From assembly GCF_019097595.1 (NCBI RefSeq), contig NC_080713.1, forward strand, positions 5,691,199 through 5,755,198: DNA of 64,000 nt. Reading direction: 5' to 3'. The position numbers and the translations under genes are program-made. Shown here in pieces: positions 1 through 13,178 of the stretch; positions within the stretch are counted from its first letter, which is position 1, and the number at the start of each line of letters is the position of its first letter. Source of the stretch: Hemibagrus wyckioides (lineage: Eukaryota; Chordata; Actinopteri; Siluriformes; Bagridae). Under the pieces are notes generated by a model, which saw only the letters and a program-made list of their open reading frames with translations, was not told the DNA's origin and ran no database searches.

Positions 1-43
1 ACTAGCCTGTAAGCGATGCTGATGATGAAGATGAGGAAGAGGA
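1..43 (+). other. possible exon end with acidic reading and donor-like gtgagta
   Basis: The first bases read ctag, then a stretch that in frame 3 gives P-V-S-D-A-D-D-E-D-E-E-E and an in-frame TGA at 45-47. A consensus-like donor gtgagta starts at 44. Two readings are possible: the last coding exon of an upstream gene with an acidic C-terminus (then 6-47 is coding), or an internal exon ending at 43 in phase 2. The second does not fit the phase-1 entry of the exon at 52717 without further exons between. A degenerate GATGAn repeat is an equally good explanation. Confidence 0.15.
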
Positions 44-1134
44 GTGAGTAAAATGGATAATGCTGGTTCTTTTTGGGATGTGAAATTGTAAAAACTCATT
101 GTTGTTTTCATTTTTATAGTTTGTATCATGGTCTGAATTTTTCCAGCTCACTTTTCCCCTACGAACAGAATAAGGAGCCAGCAGAAGCTGGAGACCATCT
201 TGATTAAGTATTCATGGCACTATTAATGTACAGCTGCGCCCTGTAGCGCTAATCCAATAACTGCTGCATGATTTGACCATCAGAGAGATCGTTTTTCTCT
301 CGCACATATTCGCCACGTGCCTGGCTCTCCCTGTGTAATTGACTGCGTGTATGGATTTTCAGATTTATGCGATTGGAGGGGACGTGTATGTGTGGGTGGG
401 TGGTTGGTATCACGAGTGTGGGACGGATAGGGCACATGGATCACAATGAAATGTCTCCATCGGCCTACGGGGGCTGACCGTCAGAGCCTGGAAATATCAG
501 TGGATTTATTACCTGAACCTGGCATGGCAGTATGGAGGAATCATGTGTTTTTTGGTAGCACCCGTCTACACACATTCAGTTCCTTTTCTCATGTAGAGGC
601 TAACAAGAACCTGTTCCCAGGATATAATTGGTGTAATTACTCTATCTGCTTACTGTGACACACCAGTCTCTCCTAGTGGTGATTAATAAGCGTAGTTTGT
701 GTTATATTCGAATTGGGGGTCGTCTCCATTGTGCTTACAGGTCGGCTTTTCTTAGTAATGTACCAGGAAAATTGTTGTTAGTGCTGACAATTTTATACAA
801 CTATTATATTATTACCAGCTTTTTACATGGTCTATATTCAAGCCAGGAAAGCAACGCGCTAACCCAAAGTCCACTACCTCTCAGGACCGAGTTGGTCATT
901 AAAAACATCCATGCAGAAGAACCTGGGAGAACCCTGCTAATGTTACATCCTTATCATAAGATGGCGGCGTTTTAGGGGAACGCAGCAGACGAGGGGGACA
1001 TGTGGTCTCCATATTAGAGAAATATTAAATTCTGTTCAATTTGATTTGATTCTGTTATTGCAAATTTAGAGGATCATGGCTGGTTATCAAACATGGCAAG
1101 ACATGATGGAGCTCAAGTGTAGTGTTTATATTGT

Positions 1135-1270
1135 GTGTGTGTGTGTGTGTGTAGGCATGTTGTTATAGCTTGTTGGGGACCAAGTGACCAAAGGATTGTA
1201 AAATCTGACCATTTTGATCTTGTATGGATGACATTTGGCTGGTCCCCATGAGACAAACCCTTTTTTTTAG
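1135..1270. repeat. (TG)n followed by a dispersed repeat-like segment
   Basis: A 21 bp (TG)n run at 1132-1152 leads into TTGTTGGGGACCAAGTGACC and later GGCTGGTCCCCATGAGACAA. Opposed GGGGACC and GGTCCCC words beside TG runs recur in fish introns. No clear ends or target duplication are visible. Confidence 0.4.
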
Positions 1271-1989
1271 TGGCTAGCAATAAATAATTAAATAAATAAA
1301 TAAACCGAGGCCAATTACTTTCTTTCGGTCACTGATGTTCCGATTAGGTTTTGTTTAGGTCAAGACATACGGTTAATTAAGTGCATTAATTATTGTCAAT
1401 GCAACGTCCTCACCTTACAAGGATAGTAAGACAAACATATTTCCAAATCTCTCCCTTATTTCTCTCACACTCTCTTCATGCTGTCCTAATGCCTCTCCTC
1501 AAAAAATGTAGTATCTGTTAATTAAATAAAGATCATGCCCTACTAAAAAACATGCTGTTTGGATGAATAATTAAGTGGCGTGTTAAAACAATTAGATGAC
1601 TTCAGAGTTAATCAGTAGCATTTCACAGGTAGCTCCTGGCGGTCTGGGTCTGAGAGGAGTTCTGACTTTGTCATTCACATTAACTTGCTATGTCCAGAGT
1701 GTGTCAGGGTGTGTTTGGGTCAACTATTGCCGGAGCAGGTTAAAGCCGAGTGCCATAACAGTGATGCTAGAGTGGTCGGTTTGCCAAATGTGTAAAGAAG
1801 TGTTTTCATAGAATCGGAATCTGCAGTGTGTTGAAGGGATGATGATGAGGGAGGAAGGACACAGGGGAAGTGATTGGGCTGTGGAGAAGATGCTATATAA
1901 GACGTATATATGCATTTATTTTTAAATCTTGGATATCTATTACATGCAATGCAAGGACAGAACACCACACGTCATTATAAACAAGTATA

Positions 1990-2525
1990 CCTCGATCAGG
2001 CATAACATTATGAGCACTGAGAGGTGAAGTGAATAAGACTGATGATCTCCTCATCATGGCACCTGTTAGTGGGTGGGATATATTAGGCAGCAAGTGAACA
2101 TTTTGTCCTCAAAGTTGATGTTAGAAGCAGGAAAAATGGACAAGCGTAAGGATTTGAGCGAGATTGACAAAGGGCCAAATTGTGATGGCTAGATGACTGA
2201 ATCAGAGCATCTCCAAAACTGCAGCTCTTCTGGGGTGTTCCTGGTCTGCAGTGGTCAGTATCTATCGAAAGTGGTCCAAGGAAGGAACAGTGGTGAACCA
2301 GCGATAGGGTCATGGACGGCCAAGGCTCATTGATGCACGTGGAGAGTGAAGGCTGGCCCGTGTGATCCGATCCAACAGACGAGCTACTGTTGCTCAAACT
2401 GCTGAAGAAGTTAATGCTGGTTCTGATAGAAAGGTATCAGAATACACAGTGCAGGACGAGTCAGAGCTGTTTTGGCAGCAAAAGGGGGACCAGGCAGATG
2501 GTCATAATGTTATGCCTGATCAGTG
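1990..2525 (+). mobile_element. non-autonomous Tc1-like element, HTH-only family, copy A
   Basis: This copy has ends containing GATCAGGCATAACATTATGA and its complement, next to TA on the left. The interior corresponds to the N-terminal helix-turn-helix part of a Tc1-like transposase (KDLSEIDKG..., [20 protein letters not shown], then RLARVIRSNRRATVAQTAEE) with frameshifts. It jumps at a common junction to the far 3' end; the catalytic domain is absent. Confidence 0.9.
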
Positions 2526-5500
2526 CTTTGTTGGTTTTCAGGACTGGGCAGCACACTAGCTGTCCACCTCTTCTGTCAAATGTTTCACATCTTTGCTTGG
2601 TTCTATGAAGGACAGAGATGTTACATCATGCCCGAGACATTTAATCACTGAGTATTACTCAAGTGATGTATTAGTTCAGCTTACCTGAGGGTTTCATTAA
2701 TCAGCAGGATTACTAATAGCCCCATGATCAATCAGCTTTGACTCACTCTGCTATGCACAAAGTAAAGCAAGCACAAAATCAATGACTTCATTTTTTTGAT
2801 TACGGAAAGTCTTTTCTGTCCGGTTTAGTCATGTCGATGTGAAAGTCAGACTTTCCAGCAGGCTTGGCTGTAGCACAGCAGGTAAAAGAAACAGACTTTT
2901 TTTTTTCTCTTAATTTAACATGATCTTTTTCCAAAGTGAGTCTTGCATACTGTGACAGAACAGTTAAAGAGACAGGTAGAGTTGTCGAGGTAGAGAACTC
3001 TTTTAACCAGAGCCTATGTTCGAGCATTGAATTTCTCTGCTGTGTCACGTTCCATGTTGCCGCTTAATGGCTCATATGACAGCAGACACCCAGATTTTTA
3101 TAAGTGTTTTAGAGTAAATGAGCCCATATTGCACATATTACACAGTCTAGAGAGATCAGAGTGTCAACGATCTTTAAATATCAGCTCACAATTGCTGTTC
3201 AATGTCAATTAGAAGACCAGCCTACCCTGAACACCTAATGGATATTAGCTAAAATTTGTCAAATTCCAATATCAAGACTGCTCATTTTCAGTATCAACCA
3301 AATTTCATGGTAATTCTATTTTTGCAGAAAGTATGTAATGGCGTTTAATTATAATGCAATTAACATTTAATGCAGAAAGCAAGTACAAGTAATTACAGAG
3401 CAGTATTGGTCTGATAAGATAGAGGAAAATCAACCCAATCTTGTTTAATTAAGCACAACTGTGCATTCAAAAAAGCAGTGATTTAGCTTTGGGCTGAAAT
3501 CGTGATTGTTCGTCATATGCCAATATTTAAGTTTGGTCATTTGGCTGATCTTTAGACATTACATAATCCAAGCATGTGGCTGGATATTTGATGGATTGGA
3601 AACTCTCAGTTTTCCAATCACAATCTGACCAGAGTGACCTCTGATTTTGGTGGAACCCTGACCTAACCCTGTGACTTGATTATTACCAACAATCCAAATT
3701 GTTTAAAGCTCTCTAAAGCTCTACATTTTTCCCTCCTTCTTTTTTTTTTTTTTATTATTTTTTTTCCAAGTATCTAGTGCCTCCTGCTACAGGCAAACAA
3801 AAAGCACCTGCAGCTTGGAAATGAAACTTCATCAACACCTTCCCAGGAAGCACTTGTGCTCGCCAACCGTAATAATGGCTTGCTACTCGGCCTGAGCAAT
3901 TCCCTGCTGATTTGCATTATGATAGCTGCAGTTACAAGTTGCTTATTCGCAGTGATTACACTCCTTGACCAGATGGTTATTAAAGTGCTGGAGATGTTTT
4001 CACATTTAATGTTGGACTTCTGATTGAGGGTATGAGCAATTGTTGGCTGATGCGTAGCTTTTGCAGCACCTCTCAGTGGTTGCTCTTTAGCAAACAGAGA
4101 GGTTGGTTAAACCTTATGGCATAGCCAACAATCAACCCTCTATCTTTGCCAGATTGGCTCTCTCTGTGGGCCAGAGAGCACGAAACTGGGCTGCAGTCTG
4201 TTGTGGAAAAGGTGGTCTACTGTGAACAGGTTGGTTCCCCATGTGAGGAACCTTCTGTGGATGATGCTTCAGATATTTATGGATCACAGTGTAGATATGG
4301 GGTGATGTGTCATCATAAATATGAAGCTTTAATTGAGAACTGAGCACTGATCAACGTATGAACAACAAAAGAAACCTCATTAATGATTAAAAGGCGATTC
4401 AAGCTGCTTATCTGGACCTTTCTAAGCAAGCAATTTTATGTAGCCGGACCGTCACAAATTTTACTTGAGTACCCCCGACATTAGAAAGTTTTAGTGCGGA
4501 TTGTTGTTTGAACGGAATTAAAGAAAGAAATAGTGGGCTTGTAAATGAGGAACGTAAATGAACCGTATCTAAGTGCTTCTGCCTCTGTGTGACAGCGTTT
4601 TGCATTTGCAGTCCCTGTGGACTACTGGTGTACAAATTTAGTGCTCTAATACACCTGATTCAACTCATCAGCTAATTATCAAGCTCGACATGGACCGAAT
4701 CCAACGTGCCGAAGCGAGAGTAATGCTAAACATCAGGACGTATTTAGAAAGAACATGTAAAGACGGAAAAGTGAAAAGACCCTTTGGGGCCGTGTGTGTG
4801 ATGTCAACTTGGACGTAGTGCTGAAAAACGAGACAAAGAGACAAAGAGCAGAGCACACTGATGTCTGGTTTATTACATCGAGCAGGTGGTGGTAAAAGCA
4901 CTTCAACTAAAAGAACAAGGGTGTAGAGCTCTAATGTGATTAGGCGGAGAGAGAGAGAGAGGGAATATGGATGGATGAGGATCCTCCCTTTTTCTGTATT
5001 CGCTTTTGGAAATTCAATTACCTCTTCCGTCCTGGCAGGCTTTGACTCGGAGCCAAGTTTGCCTCAATAAAGCCCGGGAACAGACAGCATGAACTGATGG
5101 CCTCTTCTTGCTTCAGCCCTCATGTGCCTTTGAGTGCCTTTCAGATGAATCTGTGCACACTCAACGGCTCGCAGCCGCACAACGTTGAAGCACAGCCAAA
5201 AACTGTTTTTCTCTGAAAGCCTTTTGTACATGTGGGGTTTGAACACAAAGTCTTTTGTAGCTTAATTAGTTGTTGTTTTCTTGTTCTCCATTTTACCATG
5301 TAATCCCATTATCGGAAAAATGAGCCATGAGCTGACTTGGACGCAATGATTTCTTCAAATCGGTCAGAGTTAGGACGTGATATAGCTATTTGCTTTGGCC
5401 TGTTTTAATAGTTTCTGAAACTTTTTTTTTTGCGATAGAAATATTTCAAAATTATGAGCTGTTTTATTGATTCAATTTATTCTAATTAGGTTTACGGTGT

Positions 5501-5982
5501 TGGATGAAAAATCGCGAATACGGTACATCGTTAGGACTCCATGATAAATCCCTTTAACAGAACTGAAAAATACTGCTTCATGTACCTCTCTTTTAAAAAT
5601 AACTGGTCTACGATTTACGACGATACCTACTATAGCTAAAAGATTATCGACCGTGCTTTTTATTTTTGTAGCAAGCCAAGCCCTCAGCCAGAGACAGTGC
5701 TCCTCCCGAGAGACTTCATAAATAATTAAAACTGCATCATCAATCTAACGGCCCGTAAACAGTATGATTAAATTAGGTGAGCTCATTTGGAGAGGTTGTG
5801 TCGTTTATTTTGTCATGTTACTGTTTAGTTAGAGGTCAGATGCCGGGTCTGAAGAAAACAAGATACAAAGGACATACCTTTGTATTTATTCTTTGTGATA
5901 TGTTCATGTGTTGTGTATATATAAACCAGCTGTACTGTAGAAGGATAGGGTCCTTCAACATTCTCAAGAGGTTCTACTTGGG
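2526..5982. other. non-coding stretch, no gene seen
   Basis: Unique AT-rich DNA with poly-T runs at about 2898 and 3738-3767. Short open frames here have no recognisable domains. A possible conserved element lies near 3830-4030. Confidence 0.6.
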
Positions 5983-6148
5983 CAGGGGTGACCAGTCTTG
6001 TCCACAAAAGGCCGGTGTGGGTGTAGCTGAGCAGAAGCCACACCTGAGCTTATTGAAAATCAGTCAAAATCAGTTAGGTAAACAGGGTGGAATCAGGTGA
6101 AAACCCGCACCCACACTGGCCCTTTGTGGATAAGATTAGACACCCCTG
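5983..6148. mobile_element. hAT-type MITE with 8 bp target duplication
   Basis: This is a 166 bp element. The left arm starts CAGGGGTGACCAGTCTTGTC and the right arm ends AGATTAGACACCCCTG; they are near-complementary for about 40 bp, including the TGGCC/GGCCAGTGTGGGTG core. Flanks are tacttggg (5975-5982) and tactaggg (6149-6156), matching at 7 of 8 bases, the length expected for hAT transposases. There is no coding capacity. Confidence 0.88.
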
Positions 6149-6156
6149 TACTAGGG

Positions 6157-6356
6157 ACTCGGGATCTAACCCTCAGTTGTACATTTCTCCCAAAAGTAAC
6201 CCATAATGTTTAACTTTTTTTCCCCATTTGTGTGAAATCCACTTATAATACATCTGATCCTTGAAATCAAATAATTCTTCTTTGTGTCATTGTATGGAAA
6301 AAAAAGTTTAATAGTAATTAGGTCTTTCAATAGGTAACTGAACGAATCCTTAAGAA

Positions 6357-6403
<47 letters not shown>

Positions 6404-9400
6404 CCATTGATTGACTGATTGAATGATTGATCGGAATACATGCTTTATGGAAAGTCCTGAGTGAAGTTAGAGCTTAGCAAAGCCTGAAGGCAACTCCACT
6501 GCAGACGAATGGACGCTGTGTTCGAACCAGCCTCCCCTAACCTGCTCTGAATATTTAGGAGATACAGCTAATCCCACAAGGGCTATAAAAAATACCGCAA
6601 TGCCGTGGAGCGAATATTTCATTTATCAGAGCGAGGCAGAATGCGATTGGCTTGCATCAGGGTGTGTTGCATACAGAGCGAAGGCTTTTCATCTTCTCAG
6701 CACTCTCAGGTCCTGCTTTAACTCGATGCTTTAACCATATTGCCACCAGTAGCTGCAAATTCCCGCGCTTGGTATTACACCTAATTAAATATGGATTAGG
6801 CTCGGGACGATTGATGATAGCACGGGGAATTGCCGATAGATTTCTAGCTATCGCTTTGGCCATCAAGTCAGGCGATTTAAATGTTTGTCGGAGAACGTGA
6901 TTCTGCAGTTGTGAGATCGACGGAAATATATTTGTCTCATAATATGTCTTTCCTTTTTTTGCCTATTTTGTTTTTGTTGTGTACAAAAATCTGCTGCCTG
7001 ATTTCTGAACAGAGCAACATCTTCCTCTGATCAGATCTTCTCTTGTCCATGCTGCCGCCATGAAAGTCCTAACTTGCAGAACATGAAGAGAAAATTTATC
7101 AGAGCTAATTCATGACTTGTAATGCTTATAAAGCTGATTTTTTAATGAGCTTACTTTCAGCCGATCACTGGTTCTGTTTATTTACAGTCCCGGCTCTAGT
7201 ACTGCAGCATTTCTGACCTTTATAACGGATAACTAAGCAAAACAAAAACTCCAACGCTAGTGTTTGCAGCTCAGAACATGCATATGACACAAGTTATAAA
7301 AATCTGTAGCCACGCCCCCTTTCCTTTTCTCACATCAGAGCCAGTGCCATTATATCATCATCAATCTGTGACCGTTATGGGGGACAACAGGGCTATGTAC
7401 GGTGGTCAAGATGTGCAAAACAAAATAACAAATCCAAAAACACAACAATTACAATGACAAGGCACTGACACTGGAAAATTCCTCAAATGTTTAATAAACC
7501 AGTTCTAAACTGAAGTTTGTTTTTTATGTAAAAACGCATGGCTTAAAATTTCTTTATTACGCAAATTTTCTGTTGTGCAAGTCATTGTGATTGAGTTGTT
7601 ATTATAGAAAGAATTTAATATAAACCAAATAAAATAAAATAATTAAAAAAATGTAATAATAATAATATTACAATAAAAAAAATACAAAATAATAATAATA
7701 ATGTAATATAAAAATTATTTATATTATATATTAGAAAAATATTGTAAAATATTTAAAAATAAAAAAAAATATATTGTTTGATTTGAATAAAATCAAATAA
7801 TATAAAATTAATTGTATTAAAGCCAGCACTATTGTCAGAGATGCTTTAATAGAAAATGAATCCAACCACTTTAACATATAAAACAAACATCCTGCACCAC
7901 TATTCAAAGCTAAAGCTATGCCCTAAAGTATTTTTTTTAATGTCATCAGATGCATCTTGCAGGTTTTTCTTCAATCCGGTGCTTCCTCCGTATGTGTTAC
8001 AGATATGGGCTCTCAGGATGCCACCGTTTGGAGAGTCCTGAAGTCATTTTCTAAGCGACACGCAGCCGTAAGTGAGAAATTTGACTCTGCGGGATGTTCC
8101 ACAGTATCTGTAGGAAAATATGTCCCCGCACGTGTCGTTAACCCGCTATTTGAATATGCTTAGATGCTTATTTGGAGTAGATTTGCTCTCAGCCCAACCC
8201 CTCTGTTTGACAAGCTTTAAGGATGTTCTATATTTGTATCTTTGTCTTTTGAGAGCGTCTATGCCATATCCACAGAGCTAGGGCACTGCTGGTTTTAAAA
8301 GCCGTCCAGTTATCTGCTTGTCTGTCTGGTAGTGTTAGTCTCAACATCATCGATCCTTTGCGCTTGCTGGATGTGGCTAAACGTCTTTTTATACCTCCCC
8401 TGGACAGTCAGATTTAAACAGCAGGAATGAAGACATGCTGTATTTTTTTTTTCATTTCCTTTCACCTGAGAATCCCGTGAAGAATCAATTTCCGCAGCTG
8501 CTGGAGGGTTTCGACTTCGGCATGCCAGACTTACCCCTTCCCACCTCAATTGCTGCGCTGCCAAATACCCCAAAGAGCATTATGTCTGAGCTTTGGCATC
8601 AGGACCATAGTGTGTGTGTGGTAGCACACAGTAATCCTGAAGAAGGCAGACAGCCCATGGCACTCATGGCATATACACATTTTTGTGCCAAACTCCACTC
8701 CGCACTCCTCGCTCTTCTATTTCTTTTTCTTCATTTGCCCACTTACCCTCTTCAGTCTGGTGATTACATAAGTGCTGGAGCTCTTTCTCCTGGCTAGTGG
8801 GAGGATAATTGAAAAGGAGAGTCGGGATGAAAGCGACTTTTTTTTTTTTTCCTTCTTTCTTTCTTTTTCATTCAGTTCTTTCAGTTCAGTGTAATGGCAG
8901 AGGAAGACACCCAGAGCAGGGAAATGAGCCACAGTGAGTGGGTTGGAAGAGGATGAAATGGGCCCAGGCTTTTTAAAACAAGCTTGTGGAGGAAAGTAGG
9001 TATGTGCTGATATTAAATGCTCACATAATCACAATAAGTACCTAACCACTTTTATTGCTGTATGATGAAATGAACCTTGGCAAGAAGCATCACTGGCAAT
9101 CAGAACTTGTACTTGCCTTTGTCGATGGGCTTAAACATGGTGCTTCCATCAATTTGGCAAACGTTCGGAGAAATAGAATGCTTCTTAAGCTGCGTTTTAA
9201 ATCGGTCAGGCTTTTTAACCGAATGAGGCATCGTACTTAGGCAGCAAGCTTCCAAATAAAACGTCGTGAATAAAACAGTCGTCAGGCTGAGAACGTTATC
9301 GTGATCAAGAGAAAATAGCTGTAGCATTGTTCGATAATTTTGGAATACGTTTGAATTGTGAAATTCCACGAGATAGAGCTGCAACTGGGGAAGTGTTTTG

Positions 9401-9525
9401 TGGCAAAACATACCTGCTGTATTGTTAGGAGACTTCAAATCCCGTAGCTCGGGATTTCTCGAGCAAGGACATTCCTGTCAATCAGAAAGACTCCAGCCAA
9501 TTGTAGGCATCCGTGACCTCATGTA
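6157..9525. other. non-coding stretch, no gene seen
   Basis: Contains the (GATT)n run, an A/T-rich stretch at 7610-7810, and otherwise unique sequence. A 120-codon frame at 8435-8797 has no recognised domain and includes poly-T-encoded Phe. Confidence 0.6.
6361..6430. repeat. (GATT)n microsatellite
   Basis: About 17 tetranucleotide units of GATT, with substitutions toward the right end. Frames through it encode INQS repeats and are not genes. Confidence 0.95.
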
Positions 9526-9980
9526 CACTATACTGCCTATTGGGTCGCCTGCCTTTACATGCACATGAATGTTGGCCCACTCTTTGCAGCTATAACAGCT
9601 TCAACTCTTCTGGAAAGGCTTTCCACAAGGTTTAGGTGTGTGTGTTTGGGAATTTTTTGACCATTCGTCTAGAAGCGCATCTGTGAGGTCAGGCACTGAT
9701 GTCGGACGAGAAGGTCTGGCTCGCAGCCTTCGCTCTAATTCATCCCAAAGGTGTTCTATCGGGTTGAGGTCAGGTCATTCAAGTTCCTCCACACCAAACT
9801 CACTCATCCATGACTTTATGGACCTTGCTTTGTGCACTGGTGCACAGTCATGTTGGAACAGGAAGGGGTCATCCCCAAACTGTTCCCACAAAGTTGGGAG
9901 CATGAAATTGTACAAAAAATCTTGGTATGAAGCTGAAGCATGAAGAGTTCCTTTCACTGGAACTAAAAAGCCGAACCCAG
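9526..9980 (-). mobile_element. truncated Tc1-like element (3' part)
   Basis: The fragment starts after TA at 9524-9525 with a degraded terminal repeat (CACTATACTGCCTATTGGGT) and reads as C-terminal transposase on the minus strand, for example [20 protein letters not shown] and [20 protein letters not shown]. It ends abruptly near 9980 without the second terminal repeat. Several frameshifts make it a dead relic. Confidence 0.88.
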
Positions 9981-11198
9981 TACACGCCTATAGCGTATAG
10001 AGTTTGTCATGCAGATTCCGTCTCATCTCCTGCTGTGCTGCTGCTGAAATAAGGTGCGATTCAATTTCTTCAAGAATCCAATGTCCTCGCTCGGGCTTCA
10101 CCAGATACAGTATTTATGACACACACAGTGGAGCGCATGCATGCGTGTGATTTGTATATAAGCATTTTTCTCTCGCTCTGTGGCACTTTCATAAAACATT
10201 ATACGTATCTGCACATAAGCTTCGGCTTTGTAGTCTGGCTCCGAGATTAAGGTCAAGCCAAACACACACGCCGCTTTGTACGCTGTCTCTTCTCACTGAT
10301 AACGCTGGAAAGCAGCGGCGTGCAGCAGCGATAAGGGAAACGCATGTCTGGACAGCGTGTATAACATTAAACGTTTCTCTTTTGCTGTCTTCTTTTTTTT
10401 AAAAAAAGGTAAATCCATTAGAAATTCCATTATATTTGGCTTTTCACTTGCTTTCTGAGCTGTCACTTCCAAGCAGCTGAATGCCGACACAGGCTAATAG
10501 GGTCGCAAAGGACATTGATAGGAGGATGAGCGATGCTGTCTGATGGATTAGATGATAGGTCTGGGTATGTCTCCATGTAAAGCTTTTCAGCATTCTAAAG
10601 GAGTTCATTACAATTGCACAATTACAGATTTCCTATGACTCAAGCTCAAGATTGCATCAGATCCTAAACTGGACACGTCACGTTACCTGTAATCCGATTT
10701 AAAAGTTTGTGTGGAGGGAGATTTATTACTAACATTACCATAACAGCATGAGTTCATGAGTCAGCTGGTTAATCATGCTACTTATGATAATACGTTTTAA
10801 TTATTTACAAGTAAGAGGACAATAATTTTTAACAATCCTTTCATATTTGCTTGATATTTCAGAAGAAGGATCTTCTGATAGTTAAAAAATAAACAATGGA
10901 TTAACATGCTTCCTTTAGTGTAATGTTTTTTTTAATGTTTTATTAATAAATACTATTAGTATTAGTAATAAAATTCTTTGTGTGAATTCTGATGAATTTT
11001 AAATGCTGAACTTAACTAAGGTTCTACATCTGCCTCTGAATGTTTGCCAGTCGGACCTGAATTGAAATTAAAATCTATTTATCTATTCTGTTATTGCACA
11101 GAAATGTGCATGAGTCAAACACGTGTACACGTGTACAAATAATCAGTCGAAGGTTTTAACACGGCTGTTATTATTTTACTGATTATTAAATTTAAAAT

Positions 11199-11337
11199 TT
11201 ATTTATTTATTTATTTATTGTTTATTTATTTTTTTATTTTTTTTATTGTTTTTTTATTTTTATTTATTTATTGTTTTTTATTTTTAATTATTTATTTATT
11301 ATTTTTATTTATGTTTATTTATTTATTTTTTTATTAT
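11199..11337. repeat. T-rich TTTA/TTTTA low-complexity tract
   Basis: About 140 bp of TTTA, TTTTA and TTTAT words, probably a decayed microsatellite. Confidence 0.85.
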
Positions 11338-12777
11338 TTCAAATGAGTTCTGAGTCTGAAAACTCAGAAGAAAAAGAGAAGTTTCCTTGTCACAATTGTT
11401 AAAGCCTTAGAGCAGAGCAATTTATGACGTCCGGGAACATGCCAACCTCGAGACTTAAGTAGCGTGATTATTTATTCAAGACAAACTAGAGCCATAAAGG
11501 CTAAGAGGGTTGAGTCACACGGCAAACCACAGAGTAAATGCTGCTTCTTTTTTACAAGCCGTTGATGCTAATTGAAACCTTTCCTAGCAAATGCTCCTAC
11601 CAGCTTGCGGAACTTGTACCGAAGTTTTCAAACATGATTACCATGCAAAGGTCTAACACACGTGTTTCACACGAATCAGCAGGAGGGAATAATTGAGGTT
11701 TTGCTGAGGTGCTGTAACTGCAATATTAACAGGTCAGTTTATAGATTTCCTGCCTGATCTATTTCCAGAACAACTCACTGTGCCTGCACCAAGCAAGAAA
11801 ATCTGCTTCAGTAGTCCAATTAACGTCTAAGTTCTTGGTTTAATGTCTTTTCTAGTTAGCTCCACTTCCAAAAAACTTTATTTATTGTATGATTTTACCG
11901 TTTGGTTACAAGATCCGGTGTTCTGCGTTCATACGATCACGTGGCTAGTCATGAATGCTAGCTTGTTTGGTTTTTGCACCAAACGCATTAAAACACACGC
12001 CGATCTGCTGAACTTCTGAACTACTGAACTTTAAAACCCGCCCAAGGCTAGACCTCTCGATCACCTCCGACACCATCACAGTCCATCTGACACCACAGCC
12101 GAGAAACTCGGTGTGATTCGAAGAAGGTTATGAGATTTTCTCAACATATCACATCAGATCCTCCAGATTTCTTCTTCACCATGTCAGAGGAAAAACGCCT
12201 CCTGACTACAGAACCATACAAACTCGATATACTTAGTGGAGAAAAATGTTTCATTCAGGACTCTTATTGATTCTTCGTTTTGACGAGAGATTCTTTTAGA
12301 GAAAAGAATTCTGAAAGAATCAATTGTTCTTCAGTTTTGACCATTCACTGTAGAATCCAAAAGAAGAGGATTTCTCTATAAGGTAGTTTCATATGGAAGA
12401 CTTAATAACCTTTGTGTTGTCATTTGCAAAGTGTTGTCATTACTGGGCTCTCTTGATCTCTTTTAACGAACATTTTAAATGTTGTTCATAACGTCTCAAA
12501 GTTCTCTCATGGGATGCTATTGGGCTCCATAAGGCTTCGAAAAGTCTCTTTACTTCATTGTCATTCTAAGCACTGCGCTTTTACTGATACTTCATGTAAC
12601 TCACCTGCAGGTTTAATGCCTCACTTTTCCATTCAGTACTACATGTAACATAATTAGATGTCATTTTCTATTACTATATCTTATGTCTTATTAGTTCTAT
12701 TTTGAATTTAGTTTCTTAAATTTTAGTTTATTTAGTTTATATGCACAGTGTAAGGAGGAGTTTTATGTAATATTATG

Positions 12778-12783
<6 letters not shown>

Positions 12784-12854
<71 letters not shown>
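12784..12854. repeat. (AT)n microsatellite
   Basis: A 71 bp uninterrupted AT alternation, followed by short TTTA runs to about 12898. Confidence 0.97.
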
Positions 12855-12856
<2 letters not shown>

Positions 12857-13035
12857 GTTAAGATTATATTTTAATTAATTTATTTATTTATTTATTTGTT
12901 TTAAATCCTGTCTTGACCCATAGTGAGGTTTTATTTTTTTTATTTTTTTATTTTTTAATTGTACTTCTAATGTGAGGCTTCTAGCTGGACCTTTGAGTAG
13001 CTTACACCCATAATCTGGTCCTCATTTTGGCTTGT

Positions 13036-13178
13036 TTTTAATTTTATTGCATTTTATTTTGTTACATTTTCTTTATTTTTATTTTCTTTCTTTATTTTAT
13101 TTTATTTTATTACATTTTATTTCAATTTATTTCATTTCATTTCATTTCATTTCATTTTATCTTATTTCATTTTATTAA
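13036..13178. repeat. TTTTA/TTTCA low-complexity tract
   Basis: Runs of TTTTA pentamers change into TTTCA pentamers (13120-13165). Confidence 0.85.

Noticed and set aside
8435..8797. 120-codon open frame
   Set aside because: No domain, and it starts in a poly-T-encoded Phe run.
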